From Gammaproteobacteria bacterium (GTDB taxonomy: Bacteria > Pseudomonadota > Gammaproteobacteria > SZUA-229), in contig JAOULC010000014.1 in NCBI GenBank assembly GCA_029882215.1, forward strand, positions 1-64,000: DNA of 64,000 nt, read 5' to 3'. Position numbers and translations under genes: made by a program. Positions 25,643 to 36,863 of the stretch are shown here, piece after piece. The notes below the pieces were generated by a model. The model worked only from the letters and a program-made list of their open reading frames with translations, was not told the origin of the DNA and did no database searches. How positions within the stretch are numbered: the stretch's first letter is position 1; each line of letters starts with the position of its first letter.

Positions 25643-26340
25643 TGGAAAGTATCTCCGGCGCCTCTGTTCATGCTTTGCAACTGCTGTTTTCAGGCAATGC
25701 GGAGCTGTGGAATATCATTGCGCTCTCCTTCAGTGTTTCACTAAAGGCCATTTTAATTGCAGCGCCGGTCGCGATAGTGCTGGCCTTTTTGATGGCTTAT
25801 CAGCGTTTTCCCGGACGCCGCCTGTTGATTTATTTATTTAATACATTACTTTCTGTACCGGCTGTTGTGATTGGCTTAACACTGTATCTGTTATTTTCTC
25901 GCAGCGGTCCTATGGGTGACCTGAAGTTGCTTTTCACACAGGATGCCATGATCATTGGACAGATTATTCTCTGCATGCCATTAATACTGATCATGAGTCA
26001 CGCAACCTTTCAGGCATCAGACCGCCGCATCTGGGAGACAGCCCGCACCTTAGGTGCCAGCAGAATACAAGCCATGCTGACGGTGATGTATGATATTCGC
26101 TTTGGCCTGATGGCTGCGCTGATAGCCGGTTTTGGTCGCATCGTCGCCGAAGTAGGCTGTTCTATGATGATAGGTGGCAACATTCTTCACCACACCAGAA
26201 ATATTCCGACTGCCATTGCACTGGAAACCAGTAAAGGTGAGTTTTCTCAGGGCATTGCACTGGGCATTGTTTTACTGATCATGGCAATGACTCTCAACGT
26301 ATCCCTTAGTCTGTTACAAGGTAAAGGAGAAATGATTTGA
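25642..26340 (+). CDS. tupB: Tungstate ABC transporter permease TupB
   Basis: The 232-residue membrane protein has five to six helices and the ABC permease EAA loop: ETARTLGASRIQAMLTV (about 132-148), which docks on the ATPase. It is of the length expected for TupB. Its ATG overlaps the last base of the tupA stop and its own stop overlaps the tupC start, so the three transporter genes are translationally linked. Confidence 0.92.
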   Translation: MESISGASVHALQLLFSGNAELWNIIALSFSVSLKAILIAAPVAIVLAFLMAYQRFPGRRLLIYLFNTLLSVPAVVIGLTLYLLFSRSGPMGDLKLLFTQDAMIIGQIILCMPLILIMSHATFQASDRRIWETARTLGASRIQAMLTVMYDIRFGLMAALIAGFGRIVAEVGCSMMIGGNILHHTRNIPTAIALETSKGEFSQGIALGIVLLIMAMTLNVSLSLLQGKGEMI

Positions 26341-27062
26341 AGCCCTACTCCATCACTTTCCGCCATCTGCAAAAACATTTCAATAAGCGCACACTGTTTA
26401 CCATTCCAGAGCTGACGATTGAATCCGGCAAATGTGTGTTGCTAAGCGGGATCAATGGCAGCGGTAAATCCACTTTGCTTAAAACCATTGCAGGACTTGA
26501 AAAACCCTGTCATGCCGATATCATTCACAACGGCAAAAGCATCGACTGGCGCTCTGCGTACAAACAAATTCATAAAGAAATTATTTATCTGCACCAGAAC
26601 CCGCTTATGTTCGATGCCAGTGTCGCCGATAATATTACGTATGGCATGCGTAAACAGGGATTTAGTACTGAAACCATTTGCAGTAAACTCGACAATGCAC
26701 TGCAATGGGCTGAGCTTGAAGCACTTAAAAACAACAATGCCCGTCATTTATCAGGCGGTGAAAAACAACGTGTCGCACTGGCCCGTGCCTATGTACTCTC
26801 ACCCAAAATATTACTGCTGGACGAAGCTTTTTCCAATATGGACATTGAAGGCCGCAAACGCACCTTCGATCTGATCTGTAAGCTGAAGGATGAAGGCATC
26901 GGCATTATCCTTACCAGCCATGAGGCGACACAAATCATCTCTTTAACGAAGCATCATATCAGGCTGGAAAACGGTCAGCTGCTTGAGATCAATCATAAAG
27001 GTAATGTGGTTTCAAATGTGGCAAAATCTGGTAACTTATCTTTAGTACAGGAAACCGCATAA
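26337..27062 (+). CDS. tupC: Tungstate ABC transporter ATPase TupC
   Basis: The 241-residue protein has Walker A GINGSGKSTLLK (about 38-49), the signature LSGGEKQRVALARAY (about 138-152) and Walker B ILLLDEAFSNMD. It starts at TTG 26337, which overlaps the TGA of tupB and has AAGGAGA seven bases upstream; the nearby ATG at 26332 is out of frame. It energises uptake of the oxyanion bound by TupA. No C-terminal TOBE/Mop domain is present, unlike ModC. Confidence 0.92.
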   Translation: MKPYSITFRHLQKHFNKRTLFTIPELTIESGKCVLLSGINGSGKSTLLKTIAGLEKPCHADIIHNGKSIDWRSAYKQIHKEIIYLHQNPLMFDASVADNITYGMRKQGFSTETICSKLDNALQWAELEALKNNNARHLSGGEKQRVALARAYVLSPKILLLDEAFSNMDIEGRKRTFDLICKLKDEGIGIILTSHEATQIISLTKHHIRLENGQLLEINHKGNVVSNVAKSGNLSLVQETA

Positions 27063-27068
27063 CTATTT

Positions 27069-27689
27069 ATGACTATTCATATTGCAACACAGAAAATAAC
27101 CGGCGTTATACTTGCCGGTGGCCGTGCCAGGCGCATGGACGGTCAGGATAAAGGTTTAATACGAGTCAATAACCAGCCCATGATCCGGCTTATTATTGAT
27201 CAGCTGACGCCACAGGTAGCGAACATTCTGATCAATGCTAACCGCAACCTTGAAGAATATAAAAGCTTTAATTACCCGGTCATCAGTGATCAGGACGCCA
27301 GTGACTTTAACGGCCCGCTGGCAGGCATGCTAAGCGCTATGCGAGCCTGTGATTGTGACTATATTTTATCGGTGCCCTGTGACGGGCCTTTTTTACCCGC
27401 CGATTTAAGCACACGTTTGTATCGCGAATTATCAGCACATGATGCAGATATTTGTGTGGTACACGACGGTGAAAGAATGCAGCCGGTGTTTGCACTGATA
27501 AAAACTGAACTGGCGGATAGCCTGCAACAGTTTCTTGATAACGGTGACAGAAAAATTGATCTCTGGTATCAGCAGCATAAAACCGTTCTGGCTGATTTTT
27601 CTGATGATAAAAATATTTCTCTGAACATCAATACACCCGAAGAACTAATAAAACTGGAACAACAGCTCAGTGAGACACCGGCATGTTAG
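27069..27689 (+). CDS. mobA: Molybdenum cofactor guanylyltransferase MobA
   Basis: The 206-residue enzyme joins GMP to molybdopterin to make the bis-MGD used by FdhA. The nucleotide-binding start GVILAGGRARRMDGQDKGL (about 13-31) and the metal-site region SVPCDGPFLPADL are typical. It overlaps mobB by seven bases. Its place after the transporter links metal uptake to the guanylated cofactor needed by the dehydrogenase. Confidence 0.95.
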   Translation: MTIHIATQKITGVILAGGRARRMDGQDKGLIRVNNQPMIRLIIDQLTPQVANILINANRNLEEYKSFNYPVISDQDASDFNGPLAGMLSAMRACDCDYILSVPCDGPFLPADLSTRLYRELSAHDADICVVHDGERMQPVFALIKTELADSLQQFLDNGDRKIDLWYQQHKTVLADFSDDKNISLNINTPEELIKLEQQLSETPAC

Positions 27690-28240
27690 AAAACGCAAAG
27701 ATTCCATTACTGGGCTTTGCCGCATTCAGCGGCACCGGTAAAACAACATTACTCAGCAAAGTTTTACCGGTATTAAAATCACACGGCATACGGGTTGGTG
27801 TTTTAAAACACGCTCACCATAACTTCGACATAGATCACCCGGGCAAAGACAGCCATACCTTGCGTCATGCCGGAGCCTCTCAAATGCTGATTGCGTCCAG
27901 CAAACGCTGGGCTTTGATGACGGAAACACCGGAAAAAAATGATGCCCCCGACCTCAATGAAATGCTGTCACAGCTTGATCAGAGCAAACTGGATATGATT
28001 CTTGTGGAGGGTTTTAAAGGTGATTCATTCCCTAAAATTGAACTGCACAGACAGTCCTTGGGCAAACCATTGCTGCACTGTGATGACAAAGATATCATTG
28101 CCATTGCAACCGATGATGCCATTGCAACCGACAGCCCTATTCCACAACTGGATATTAATGATGAAATGAAAATAATCGATTTTATTCTCGGTTATCTAAA
28201 CATTAGCCTGCAAACTGAAAAACCATCAATCAAAGCATAA
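27683..28240 (+). CDS. mobB: Molybdopterin-guanine dinucleotide biosynthesis adaptor MobB
   Basis: The 185-residue GTP-binding protein has the P-loop FAAFSGTGKTTLLSKV (about 12-27), the HAHHNFDIDHPGKDSHTLR region and DMILVEGFKGDSFPKIELHR. It helps but is not essential for MGD formation in known systems. An 18-base near-perfect tandem duplication at 28097-28132 encodes two consecutive copies of a six-residue AIATD-type unit in the C-terminal part. Confidence 0.94.
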   Translation: MLENAKIPLLGFAAFSGTGKTTLLSKVLPVLKSHGIRVGVLKHAHHNFDIDHPGKDSHTLRHAGASQMLIASSKRWALMTETPEKNDAPDLNEMLSQLDQSKLDMILVEGFKGDSFPKIELHRQSLGKPLLHCDDKDIIAIATDDAIATDSPIPQLDINDEMKIIDFILGYLNISLQTEKPSIKA

Positions 28241-28246
28241 AAAATT

Positions 28247-29500
28247 ATGACAAATACCGACTGCTTTAGCGCGACCACCCCGCCCACTATGTCTTTTGAT
28301 CAGGCACATGCGTTTATCTCAGAACAGATACAAGTCATCTCCTGTGTTAATAAAGTAGCCATCCGTTCGGCACTGGGTTTATATATTGCTGAAGATGTTC
28401 ACTCGACAATTAATGTGCCGTCCCATATCAATTCAGCAATGGATGGTTATGCCATCAATGCTAAGGATATTCCAGTTAATGCAGAAGCAAGGCTAGACGT
28501 GGCTGGCACCTCATTTGCCGGCAAGCCGTTAACATTAAATATCATGCCTGGCCAGTGTGCTCGTATTATGACCGGCGGCGTGATGCCAGCTGGCACGGAT
28601 ACCGTGATCATGCAAGAAGATGTGCAGCGCAGCGGTGACACAGTTATTATTCAGCCGGGGCACCAGCCAGGGCAGAATGTCCGGCTCGCGGGAGAAGATC
28701 TTGCGATCGGTGAAATCGCCTTAAAGAAAGGTCAGAAAGTAATGCCGGCTGAACTGGGCATTCTGGCTTCACTCGGTCTTTCTGAAGTTAAAGTTTATCG
28801 CCGCTTACGCGTTGCTTTTTTCTCAACCGGTGATGAATTGCGTTCCATTGGTGATACCCTCGGTGACGGCGATATTTATGACAGCAACCGCTACAGTCTC
28901 TATGGCATGTTAACGCGGCTGGGTTTTGATGTGCTTGATATGGGCGTTGTTGCTGACTGTAAAGAAGATATAGAACGTGCCTTTAGTGATGCGGCTGATA
29001 ACGCTGACATCATCATCACCAGTGGCGGCGTTTCGGTAGGAGACGCGGACTTTGTCAAAGAAACGCTCAACACCATGGGTGAAGTTAAGTTCTGGAAAGT
29101 AGCCATGAAACCCGGCCGGCCACTGGCTTTTGGTAAAGTTAAAAATGCCTTCTTTTTTGGCCTGCCCGGTAACCCGGTAGCGGTGATGGTGACTTTTTAT
29201 CAGTTTGTTCAAAAGGCCTTGTTAACCATTGCCGGCGCACAAACTAAACCTCGGCTGCAGTTACAGCTGCCCTGCACCAGCGCTTTTTTAAGAAAAACAC
29301 CCGGTCGAACGGAATTTATTCGTGGCCAGATAACAACAGATGATACTGGCAGAATGAGCGTCGCCAGCACCGGCAAACAGGGTTCGGGAATTCTGCACTC
29401 AATGAGCGCAGCCAATTGCTTTATCGTACTAAAGCATGATGATGGTATTGTTAATGTCGGGGATATGGTTCATGTAGAACCCTTTGATGGATTTATTTAA
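28247..29500 (+). CDS. moeA: Molybdopterin molybdenumtransferase MoeA
   Basis: The 417-residue enzyme inserts the metal into adenylated molybdopterin. Conserved motifs are SAMDGYAINAKD (about 65-76), RIMTGGVMPAGTDTVIMQED, TSGGVSVGDADFVKE (about 261-275) and FGLPGNPVAVMVTF. Domain order matches MoeA: an N-terminal interrupted beta domain, the MPT-binding MogA-like domain, and a C-terminal beta barrel. It is the last cofactor gene of the tup operon, six bases after mobB. The adenylating partner MogA is not in the window. Confidence 0.96.
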   Translation: MTNTDCFSATTPPTMSFDQAHAFISEQIQVISCVNKVAIRSALGLYIAEDVHSTINVPSHINSAMDGYAINAKDIPVNAEARLDVAGTSFAGKPLTLNIMPGQCARIMTGGVMPAGTDTVIMQEDVQRSGDTVIIQPGHQPGQNVRLAGEDLAIGEIALKKGQKVMPAELGILASLGLSEVKVYRRLRVAFFSTGDELRSIGDTLGDGDIYDSNRYSLYGMLTRLGFDVLDMGVVADCKEDIERAFSDAADNADIIITSGGVSVGDADFVKETLNTMGEVKFWKVAMKPGRPLAFGKVKNAFFFGLPGNPVAVMVTFYQFVQKALLTIAGAQTKPRLQLQLPCTSAFLRKTPGRTEFIRGQITTDDTGRMSVASTGKQGSGILHSMSAANCFIVLKHDDGIVNVGDMVHVEPFDGFI

Positions 29501-29575
29501 GTAAATAAACAGTTTTAGAAAATCTGCTGACACTGCTATTAATATTAAATTTTAAGACACAACACAGATGATACT

Positions 29576-29968
29576 TTGAAAATACTAAGCCTGCTTTGCC
29601 CAAAACAATCCCGTTCATTTAAAGCCCAGCGCTGGGTCAGCGTATTATTGCGCAGCTTACACCTGATCGGCATCGCCGGTGTGGGCGGTGCTTATTTATT
29701 TGCCCTAACAAAAGAGCAATGGATGCCCTTTATGCTGCTAACTGTTGCAACAGGAATCGCCATGATTATTTTAGAAACCTGGCATAATGGCATCTGGCTG
29801 ATAGAGCTGCGCGGACTATCTATAGTGCTAAAACTCATGCTGCTTTCATTGAGTTTTGTTATTGGCTTGCAACCGGTTATTCTGATTTGCGTCATCCTCA
29901 TCTCCGGCATCATGTCACATGCACCGGCAAAAGCCCGGTATTATAATTTTTTAAAGAAAACATCATAA
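29576..29968 (+). CDS. Small membrane protein of unknown function
   Basis: I do not recognise this 130-residue protein. It has three to four hydrophobic helices (about 22-44, 51-68, 82-115) with Arg/Lys-rich ends, and a His-Leu-Ile-Gly and an ETWHNGIWL segment. The frame begins with TTG at 29576 with only a poor ribosome site, so the start is uncertain. It follows moeA by 75 bases and ends just before a strong terminator, so it is probably the last gene of the tup-mob-moe transcript. No function is proposed. Confidence 0.55.
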   Translation: MKILSLLCPKQSRSFKAQRWVSVLLRSLHLIGIAGVGGAYLFALTKEQWMPFMLLTVATGIAMIILETWHNGIWLIELRGLSIVLKLMLLSLSFVIGLQPVILICVILISGIMSHAPAKARYYNFLKKTS

Positions 29969-30006
29969 AAAAAGCCGGCCAATAAATGAATACTGGCCGG
30001 CTTTTA
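29967..30006. terminator. Bidirectional intrinsic terminator
   Basis: A GC-rich stem AAAAGCCGGCCA / TGGCCGGCTTTT (29970-29981 with 29994-30005) with A and T runs at both ends lies between convergent genes. It can stop transcripts from both the molybdenum operon and the isocitrate dehydrogenase gene. Confidence 0.93.
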
Positions 30007-30027
30007 ATCTAAACTAATAATAAATAA

Positions 30028-32271
<2,244 letters not shown>

Positions 32272-32455
32272 CTACGCGGAACCTATCCGCAAGAATAGGA
32301 CTATTATATTTCAGATTGAGACAGGGTTCACGCTCTAAGGCACAAACCCCTGCAAAATTGGGTAATGACTAACCGTGAGAGTTATGGCCGAAGCAGTGAA
32401 GTCACATCCCCCTGCTCCATCATGCCTGTCACTATACTGCTGATGACAGTCAATT

Positions 32456-33037
32456 TTACCAGAGCCCGCCTATCATAAACTGAGTTGAAGAATGCACTTC
32501 ATTATTAATTGTCCGGTTGACAAAATTCAGTGAGAAGACCAGTCTCGATTCACTCGACACAGGCAAACTATAACCTGCACCGACCAGCACAGCTGTACCT
32601 GTGCCATTTTCAACACCAAAAGTGTTATTAAACAGCGTGTAAACCGAGCGCGCTGAACCAAGGTCAGCACGCACAAATAAACCATCTCCTACCGAAGCAG
32701 TCAGGTATTTAATCGCACTAATACCAACATGTGAGGCACTATGCGTTACGATATTCGCACCGTAATAATTAGATACAGAGTCTGATGAACTATTTGACAC
32801 TACACCAACAAGAGTTGACGAATCATACACAGGCCAGTACAAGCCTATTTCAGCTGCTAACGAAAGCCGGCTTGTTGCATAGGTATTTTCAGAAGAAACA
32901 ATGACATTTTCAACCGAAGCCGGGTTGGTATTGTTAGCAGGCCCAAGATTAAATGTCATGTACCAGTCTTCTGGTTCAGCAGAAGTGCTGGTTGAAAAGA
33001 GTGAGATTAATACTGAAGCCAGAATAATTTTAAACAT
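32456..33037 (-). CDS. Small outer-membrane beta-barrel-like protein
   Basis: The 193-residue product has a signal peptide (about 1-20, cut near STSA-EPED). The rest alternates polar and nonpolar residues as in beta strands, and the chain ends in Trp, as many outer-membrane barrels end in an aromatic residue. Glycine- and aromatic-rich strands recall 8-stranded barrels, but no family motif is clear. It is flanked by unrelated genes and seems to be a single-gene unit. A weak inverted repeat CTGTCA / TGACAG follows it near 32430. Function is unknown. Confidence 0.65.
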   Translation of the reverse strand: MFKIILASVLISLFSTSTSAEPEDWYMTFNLGPANNTNPASVENVIVSSENTYATSRLSLAAEIGLYWPVYDSSTLVGVVSNSSSDSVSNYYGANIVTHSASHVGISAIKYLTASVGDGLFVRADLGSARSVYTLFNNTFGVENGTGTAVLVGAGYSLPVSSESRLVFSLNFVNRTINNEVHSSTQFMIGGLW

Positions 33038-33204
33038 ATTATACCTATCTGAAATGCCATTAATTTTTTTGAAGATACTACCACAAACATCCTTTCATTT
33101 TTTACTTTCTGGCTAAGGCCTGCAAATGAAAATGGATCACAGGATAAGCAAATAGAAGGGAGAGTACTTTAGATTTCAGAAAATATTCATAACCCGGCTT
33201 TACA

Positions 33205-34236
33205 CTAAACCAGACTCCAGTCAATTTTATCCAGACGCTTTGCGGCAATATAAAATATGGCCATGCCTGCACTCACTGTTTCTTCCATATCCGGATTACT
33301 GATGATGCTTGTATCTTTTATCGCCAGTACAGTGGCTTTATGCTGTTTCTTGAAAGCGATAAACAGGTCTTCAAAAAGCCATACTTTGTCAAGATTGTAT
33401 GGCACATCTATTCTGAACAATGTCGCACCGTTCAGGTTTGAGATCAGGTGCTGAAACACATTACTGGATTCCGGGTCCTGTAATTCCTGCGCCATTAAGT
33501 AGACATTAACCGGCAGGATAACCTGATTAAGATAACTTTCTTTTGCCGGCAAGTTATATATTTTATTAACATGGTCTTCATCAAGCAGGTAACAGACTAA
33601 ATGTGCTGTCTGGTTAATTTCACGGAATGCGTAGGCAGTAAAGAAAGTCTGGTTATCATCAGAACCATAGATGATTATTTTTGCCGCATGTTCGGCAGCA
33701 GACCGGTTCATTACATCTTTTGATGCCAGTTCACCACGTATATATTCAACAGTAGTACCATATAAAGGATTGCTTTCTTGCTCACTTGAGCAGAGCACAA
33801 TACATTCCGCCCTGTCATTTGATAAAATTTCCTCAACAATTTTTTCAGTGCTCCCTTTACGGTAGCCCATTATGATGGTGTGTCCTTGAAGTTTCATTAC
33901 AGCCAAGCCTTTTGAACGTTTATTAACAATTTTTAGTACCAGTTCTGTTATTTTAGCGATAACCAAAGTAAGTGCACCGATCCCCAGCAACATAATACAG
34001 ACAGCCGCAAAGCGACCGGACATTGTTGCCGGAGCATAGTCGCCATAGCCTACGGTAGTTGCTGTGACGAAAAACCACCAGCTATAGTTATTGACTATTT
34101 CGGTTTCAGCTGAGAACACCATCAGCGCGTAGCCGGCAAAATAAATCCCCAGCATCATGTACAGCACAACCGCCCATGCACGGGAGTACAGTGCGTATAA
34201 CGATAGATTAATAAGCCGGCGCAAATGAAATATCAT
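33205..34236 (-). CDS. Two-helix potassium channel with RCK-like cytoplasmic domain
   Basis: The 343-residue protein has two membrane helices (about 22-41 and 76-100) around a pore loop with the K+ selectivity filter TVGYGD at residues 61-66. A Rossmann-like RCK/TrkA-N region follows (about 115-240) starting GHTIIMGYRKGS, where the usual GxGxxG is altered. The plan is that of MthK-type gated channels. Its ATG abuts the stop of the aminopropyltransferase gene (TAAATG), so the two are translationally coupled, linking K+ flux to polyamine-like chemistry. It is the last gene of the operon. Confidence 0.85.
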   Translation of the reverse strand: MIFHLRRLINLSLYALYSRAWAVVLYMMLGIYFAGYALMVFSAETEIVNNYSWWFFVTATTVGYGDYAPATMSGRFAAVCIMLLGIGALTLVIAKITELVLKIVNKRSKGLAVMKLQGHTIIMGYRKGSTEKIVEEILSNDRAECIVLCSSEQESNPLYGTTVEYIRGELASKDVMNRSAAEHAAKIIIYGSDDNQTFFTAYAFREINQTAHLVCYLLDEDHVNKIYNLPAKESYLNQVILPVNVYLMAQELQDPESSNVFQHLISNLNGATLFRIDVPYNLDKVWLFEDLFIAFKKQHKATVLAIKDTSIISNPDMEETVSAGMAIFYIAAKRLDKIDWSLV

Positions 34237-35913
34237 TTAATCAAGCTGCCAGCTGTAGTCAGTGTATTGTGTTAATAAACAAGGTTGCATGACTGTATTA
34301 ATGCAGTGACTCGCTGAATCCAGCTCACCCTTACCGAACGCAAAAGAGGCCATCATTAACTCGGGAGTGATGAAATCAGTTTCAACTGAAAAGCGGCTGA
34401 GTGATGCCAGTTCTGCTTTGATGTTTGCTGCAGTATCAGCAGTAGTCCATGCAAGAAAAAATCCCCAGTCGCCGAATGACGGAATATTTTGACGATATGG
34501 CAGCACCGAATAACCGGCAGCCATGAGAGTATTACCGATGGTTAAAAAGGCCTCTTTGGCATGATAAGGTGATGTTGACTGTACAGCAATAAAAGCATTG
34601 ACTGATAAATGACGTTTGAGTTTACGATAAAACTGCTTGCTGTAAAGTTTACTTAATTCAACCGAAGACGGATCCGGAAAATCAATAATAACAGCATCCC
34701 ACTGCTGACGGTGAAGCTGATTAATAAACTGGTCGGCATCAAGAGTGTAGACGTTAACGGATGCGACCCACTCCGCTTTCAGCTGGCCTTTCTCATCGAC
34801 TTCGTTAGTACTTAAATACACACCCTTGACGTTTACTGCTTCGATGCCAGCCGGCTGCTGAACAATAATACGAGCATCATGAAAAGCATCTTTATTAAGC
34901 TTTCTCATATATTTGTTATGCGTTGCCAGCTTAACCATTTCCGGATCGAGATCCACCAGCGTAATACTATCCACTTTTTTATACTTCAGCACTTCTCTTA
35001 GTGCCAGGCCGTCACCACCGCCAAGTATCAGAACATTTTTAGCATCTGAAGCCAGCGACATCGCCGGATGAACAAGAAAATCGTGATAACGTTCTTCATC
35101 CAGTGAAGAAAATTGTGTGTTACCGTTAATATATAAACGCACATCACCACTGCTTTTGTTTTCTGTTATGACCAGATGCTGATATTTAGAGGTTTCTTTA
35201 TGTACGATTGGGTCATCATAAAACCGTTGCTCTAATAAATTACTGATATCACGATTTTGCATATACCCAATGGTCAATATACAGGCAGTCAGCGTCACAA
35301 CAACAATGGGTATGAAACGCTGCTTAATGACTTTGGTGTGAATGAAATACAATACGGTTATTAGTGCAACGGCAAAGTTAAAGCCTGCCACAATAAAGCT
35401 GATTTCAGTCAGTGGGTAATGTTTTAGTAAAAATTTTACCCAGATAATGGCACCGATAAATGCACCGATATAATCCATGGCGTAAACAATCGCAAGATTA
35501 GCTTTAAGTTGTATTTTATTTTGTTCGATTATTCTCATCACCAGCGGTATTTCGAAGCCGATTAGAAAACCAACCAGTAATACAAAAAAGTAATGAACCA
35601 GTTGAAAGCTGTTATCTAGATAGGCATAAGCACCGTAGATAGCTAACGGTGCAAAACCGCCAATAATGGCCATGACGACTTCAAGCGCCATGAATTTATA
35701 AATCAGGTTGTCGTCCGACATCCTGCTTTGAACAAGGCCGGACACACCCATCATTAACATCATGGCAGCAATCACAAGAGAGAACTGCTCTATTGAATTA
35801 CCGAGGATATAGGTGGTTATGGTCGCCAGAACATATTCATTAACCAGTCCGCTCGCACCCGTTGAAAACATACAAAAGGCCAGTAATACCGGTAAAAAGC
35901 GTGGCGTATTCAT
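34237..35913 (-). CDS. Membrane-fused spermidine-synthase-like aminopropyltransferase
   Basis: The 558-residue protein has six to seven membrane helices (about 1-215) followed by a spermidine-synthase-like domain. The dcSAM-binding motif is ILGGGDGLALR (about 296-306), the acidic residue LVDLDPE is at about 319-325, and the proton-acceptor region is IIDFPDPSS (about 409-417). An insertion of about 35 residues (353-386) splits the catalytic fold before the second acidic motif. Such membrane fusions are not canonical SpeE and their product is not established; they may act on a lipid or periplasmic amine. It lies 34 bases after DUF350. Confidence 0.82.
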   Translation of the reverse strand: MNTPRFLPVLLAFCMFSTGASGLVNEYVLATITTYILGNSIEQFSLVIAAMMLMMGVSGLVQSRMSDDNLIYKFMALEVVMAIIGGFAPLAIYGAYAYLDNSFQLVHYFFVLLVGFLIGFEIPLVMRIIEQNKIQLKANLAIVYAMDYIGAFIGAIIWVKFLLKHYPLTEISFIVAGFNFAVALITVLYFIHTKVIKQRFIPIVVVTLTACILTIGYMQNRDISNLLEQRFYDDPIVHKETSKYQHLVITENKSSGDVRLYINGNTQFSSLDEERYHDFLVHPAMSLASDAKNVLILGGGDGLALREVLKYKKVDSITLVDLDPEMVKLATHNKYMRKLNKDAFHDARIIVQQPAGIEAVNVKGVYLSTNEVDEKGQLKAEWVASVNVYTLDADQFINQLHRQQWDAVIIDFPDPSSVELSKLYSKQFYRKLKRHLSVNAFIAVQSTSPYHAKEAFLTIGNTLMAAGYSVLPYRQNIPSFGDWGFFLAWTTADTAANIKAELASLSRFSVETDFITPELMMASFAFGKGELDSASHCINTVMQPCLLTQYTDYSWQLD

Positions 35914-35947
35914 TTACTGTAATTTAATTACTTAATCACACAAAGCC

Positions 35948-36799
35948 TTAAAGAATTGCCATCCCGAGGATAAGGGCCATACCAATTTTCGCCAGCGTCA
36001 GCTGCACGGCAGCGACCCGCTGATCTTTAACAATGATATCACTGACTTTGGTTGAGGTAATAATAACAAGATCGATTAAAATCTCGAAAACATACAACAT
36101 AATCATACCGGCTAACGCTGCAACAATGAACTCAACCGCCGCATCAGCCGGTGTCAATGTTATGCCATTACCGACAATAGCACTTTGCAGAATTAATCCA
36201 TAGGCAATTATCTTTCCTGACAAATAAATACCTGCAGACAAATTACTTTGCTGCACACAGGCAACCGGATTGATTTTCTTAGCCAGTACTTTTTCATACA
36301 AAAGTACTAGTAAAATCATTGTCAGCTGACCGGCAATAAAATAAACAACAGATGAAACAATACCGCCATCATCACCTTTAATACTGGCGTAAGCGAGTAA
36401 ACCGGTCATGACAGAGGTACCAAATTCAACCATGCCGATTGCAACATTGCCGTTTTTTAGTTCAACAGTATTGTTAACTTTCGGCAGCAAGGCTTTATCG
36501 GTAACAAACAAAGAGACCAGCATGAACGCCATAGCAACAAAGCCATATATGACGGTATTAGTAAGATCCTGCAGAATATCCGGACTGCTGCTTCCGGACA
36601 TGACGCCGATCATTGCAATGGCAAGACCCAGTTGTGCACCGGAACGTCGCAGGCCAACAGCCATATTACCGTCAGCAATCTGATCATCCGCAGAGTAATG
36701 TTTTGATGATTTAATATTTAAAATATACTTCATGACTGTTGCCAGTGCGAGATACACCAGAGCATACATAACGTAGTACATGTAGTTCTCAATATTCAT
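35948..36799 (-). CDS. DUF350 (YjfL-like) membrane protein
   Basis: The 283-residue protein has about eight membrane helices. A motif N-x-A-x-G-x-x-x-(S/F)-G recurs near residues 45, 116 and 187 (GNMAVGLRRSG, GNVAIGMVEFG, SNLSAGIYLSG), with a worn fourth copy near 257 (RVAAVQLTLAK). This is the DUF350 unit, here in fourfold form. E. coli YjfL belongs to the same family and lies in an operon with PspA-like and glutathionylspermidine-synthase-like genes. Function is unknown; transport or membrane stress is suspected. It sits between a lipoprotein and the aminopropyltransferase gene. Confidence 0.85.
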   Translation of the reverse strand: MNIENYMYYVMYALVYLALATVMKYILNIKSSKHYSADDQIADGNMAVGLRRSGAQLGLAIAMIGVMSGSSSPDILQDLTNTVIYGFVAMAFMLVSLFVTDKALLPKVNNTVELKNGNVAIGMVEFGTSVMTGLLAYASIKGDDGGIVSSVVYFIAGQLTMILLVLLYEKVLAKKINPVACVQQSNLSAGIYLSGKIIAYGLILQSAIVGNGITLTPADAAVEFIVAALAGMIMLYVFEILIDLVIITSTKVSDIIVKDQRVAAVQLTLAKIGMALILGMAIL

Positions 36800-36832
36800 A
36801 AATATTCCAACCTTATAATTTGGTAATAATTA

Positions 36833-36852
36833 CAACTGTTCGCTAACAGTTG
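36833..36852. repeat. Hairpin between lipoprotein and DUF350 genes
   Basis: CAACTGTT and AACAGTTG form a perfect eight-pair stem with a CGCT loop, 11 bases after the lipoprotein stop. It has no strong U-run, so it may be a weak attenuator or an mRNA processing or stability element inside the operon. Confidence 0.55.
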
Positions 36853-36863
36853 AAAGTTATTTG

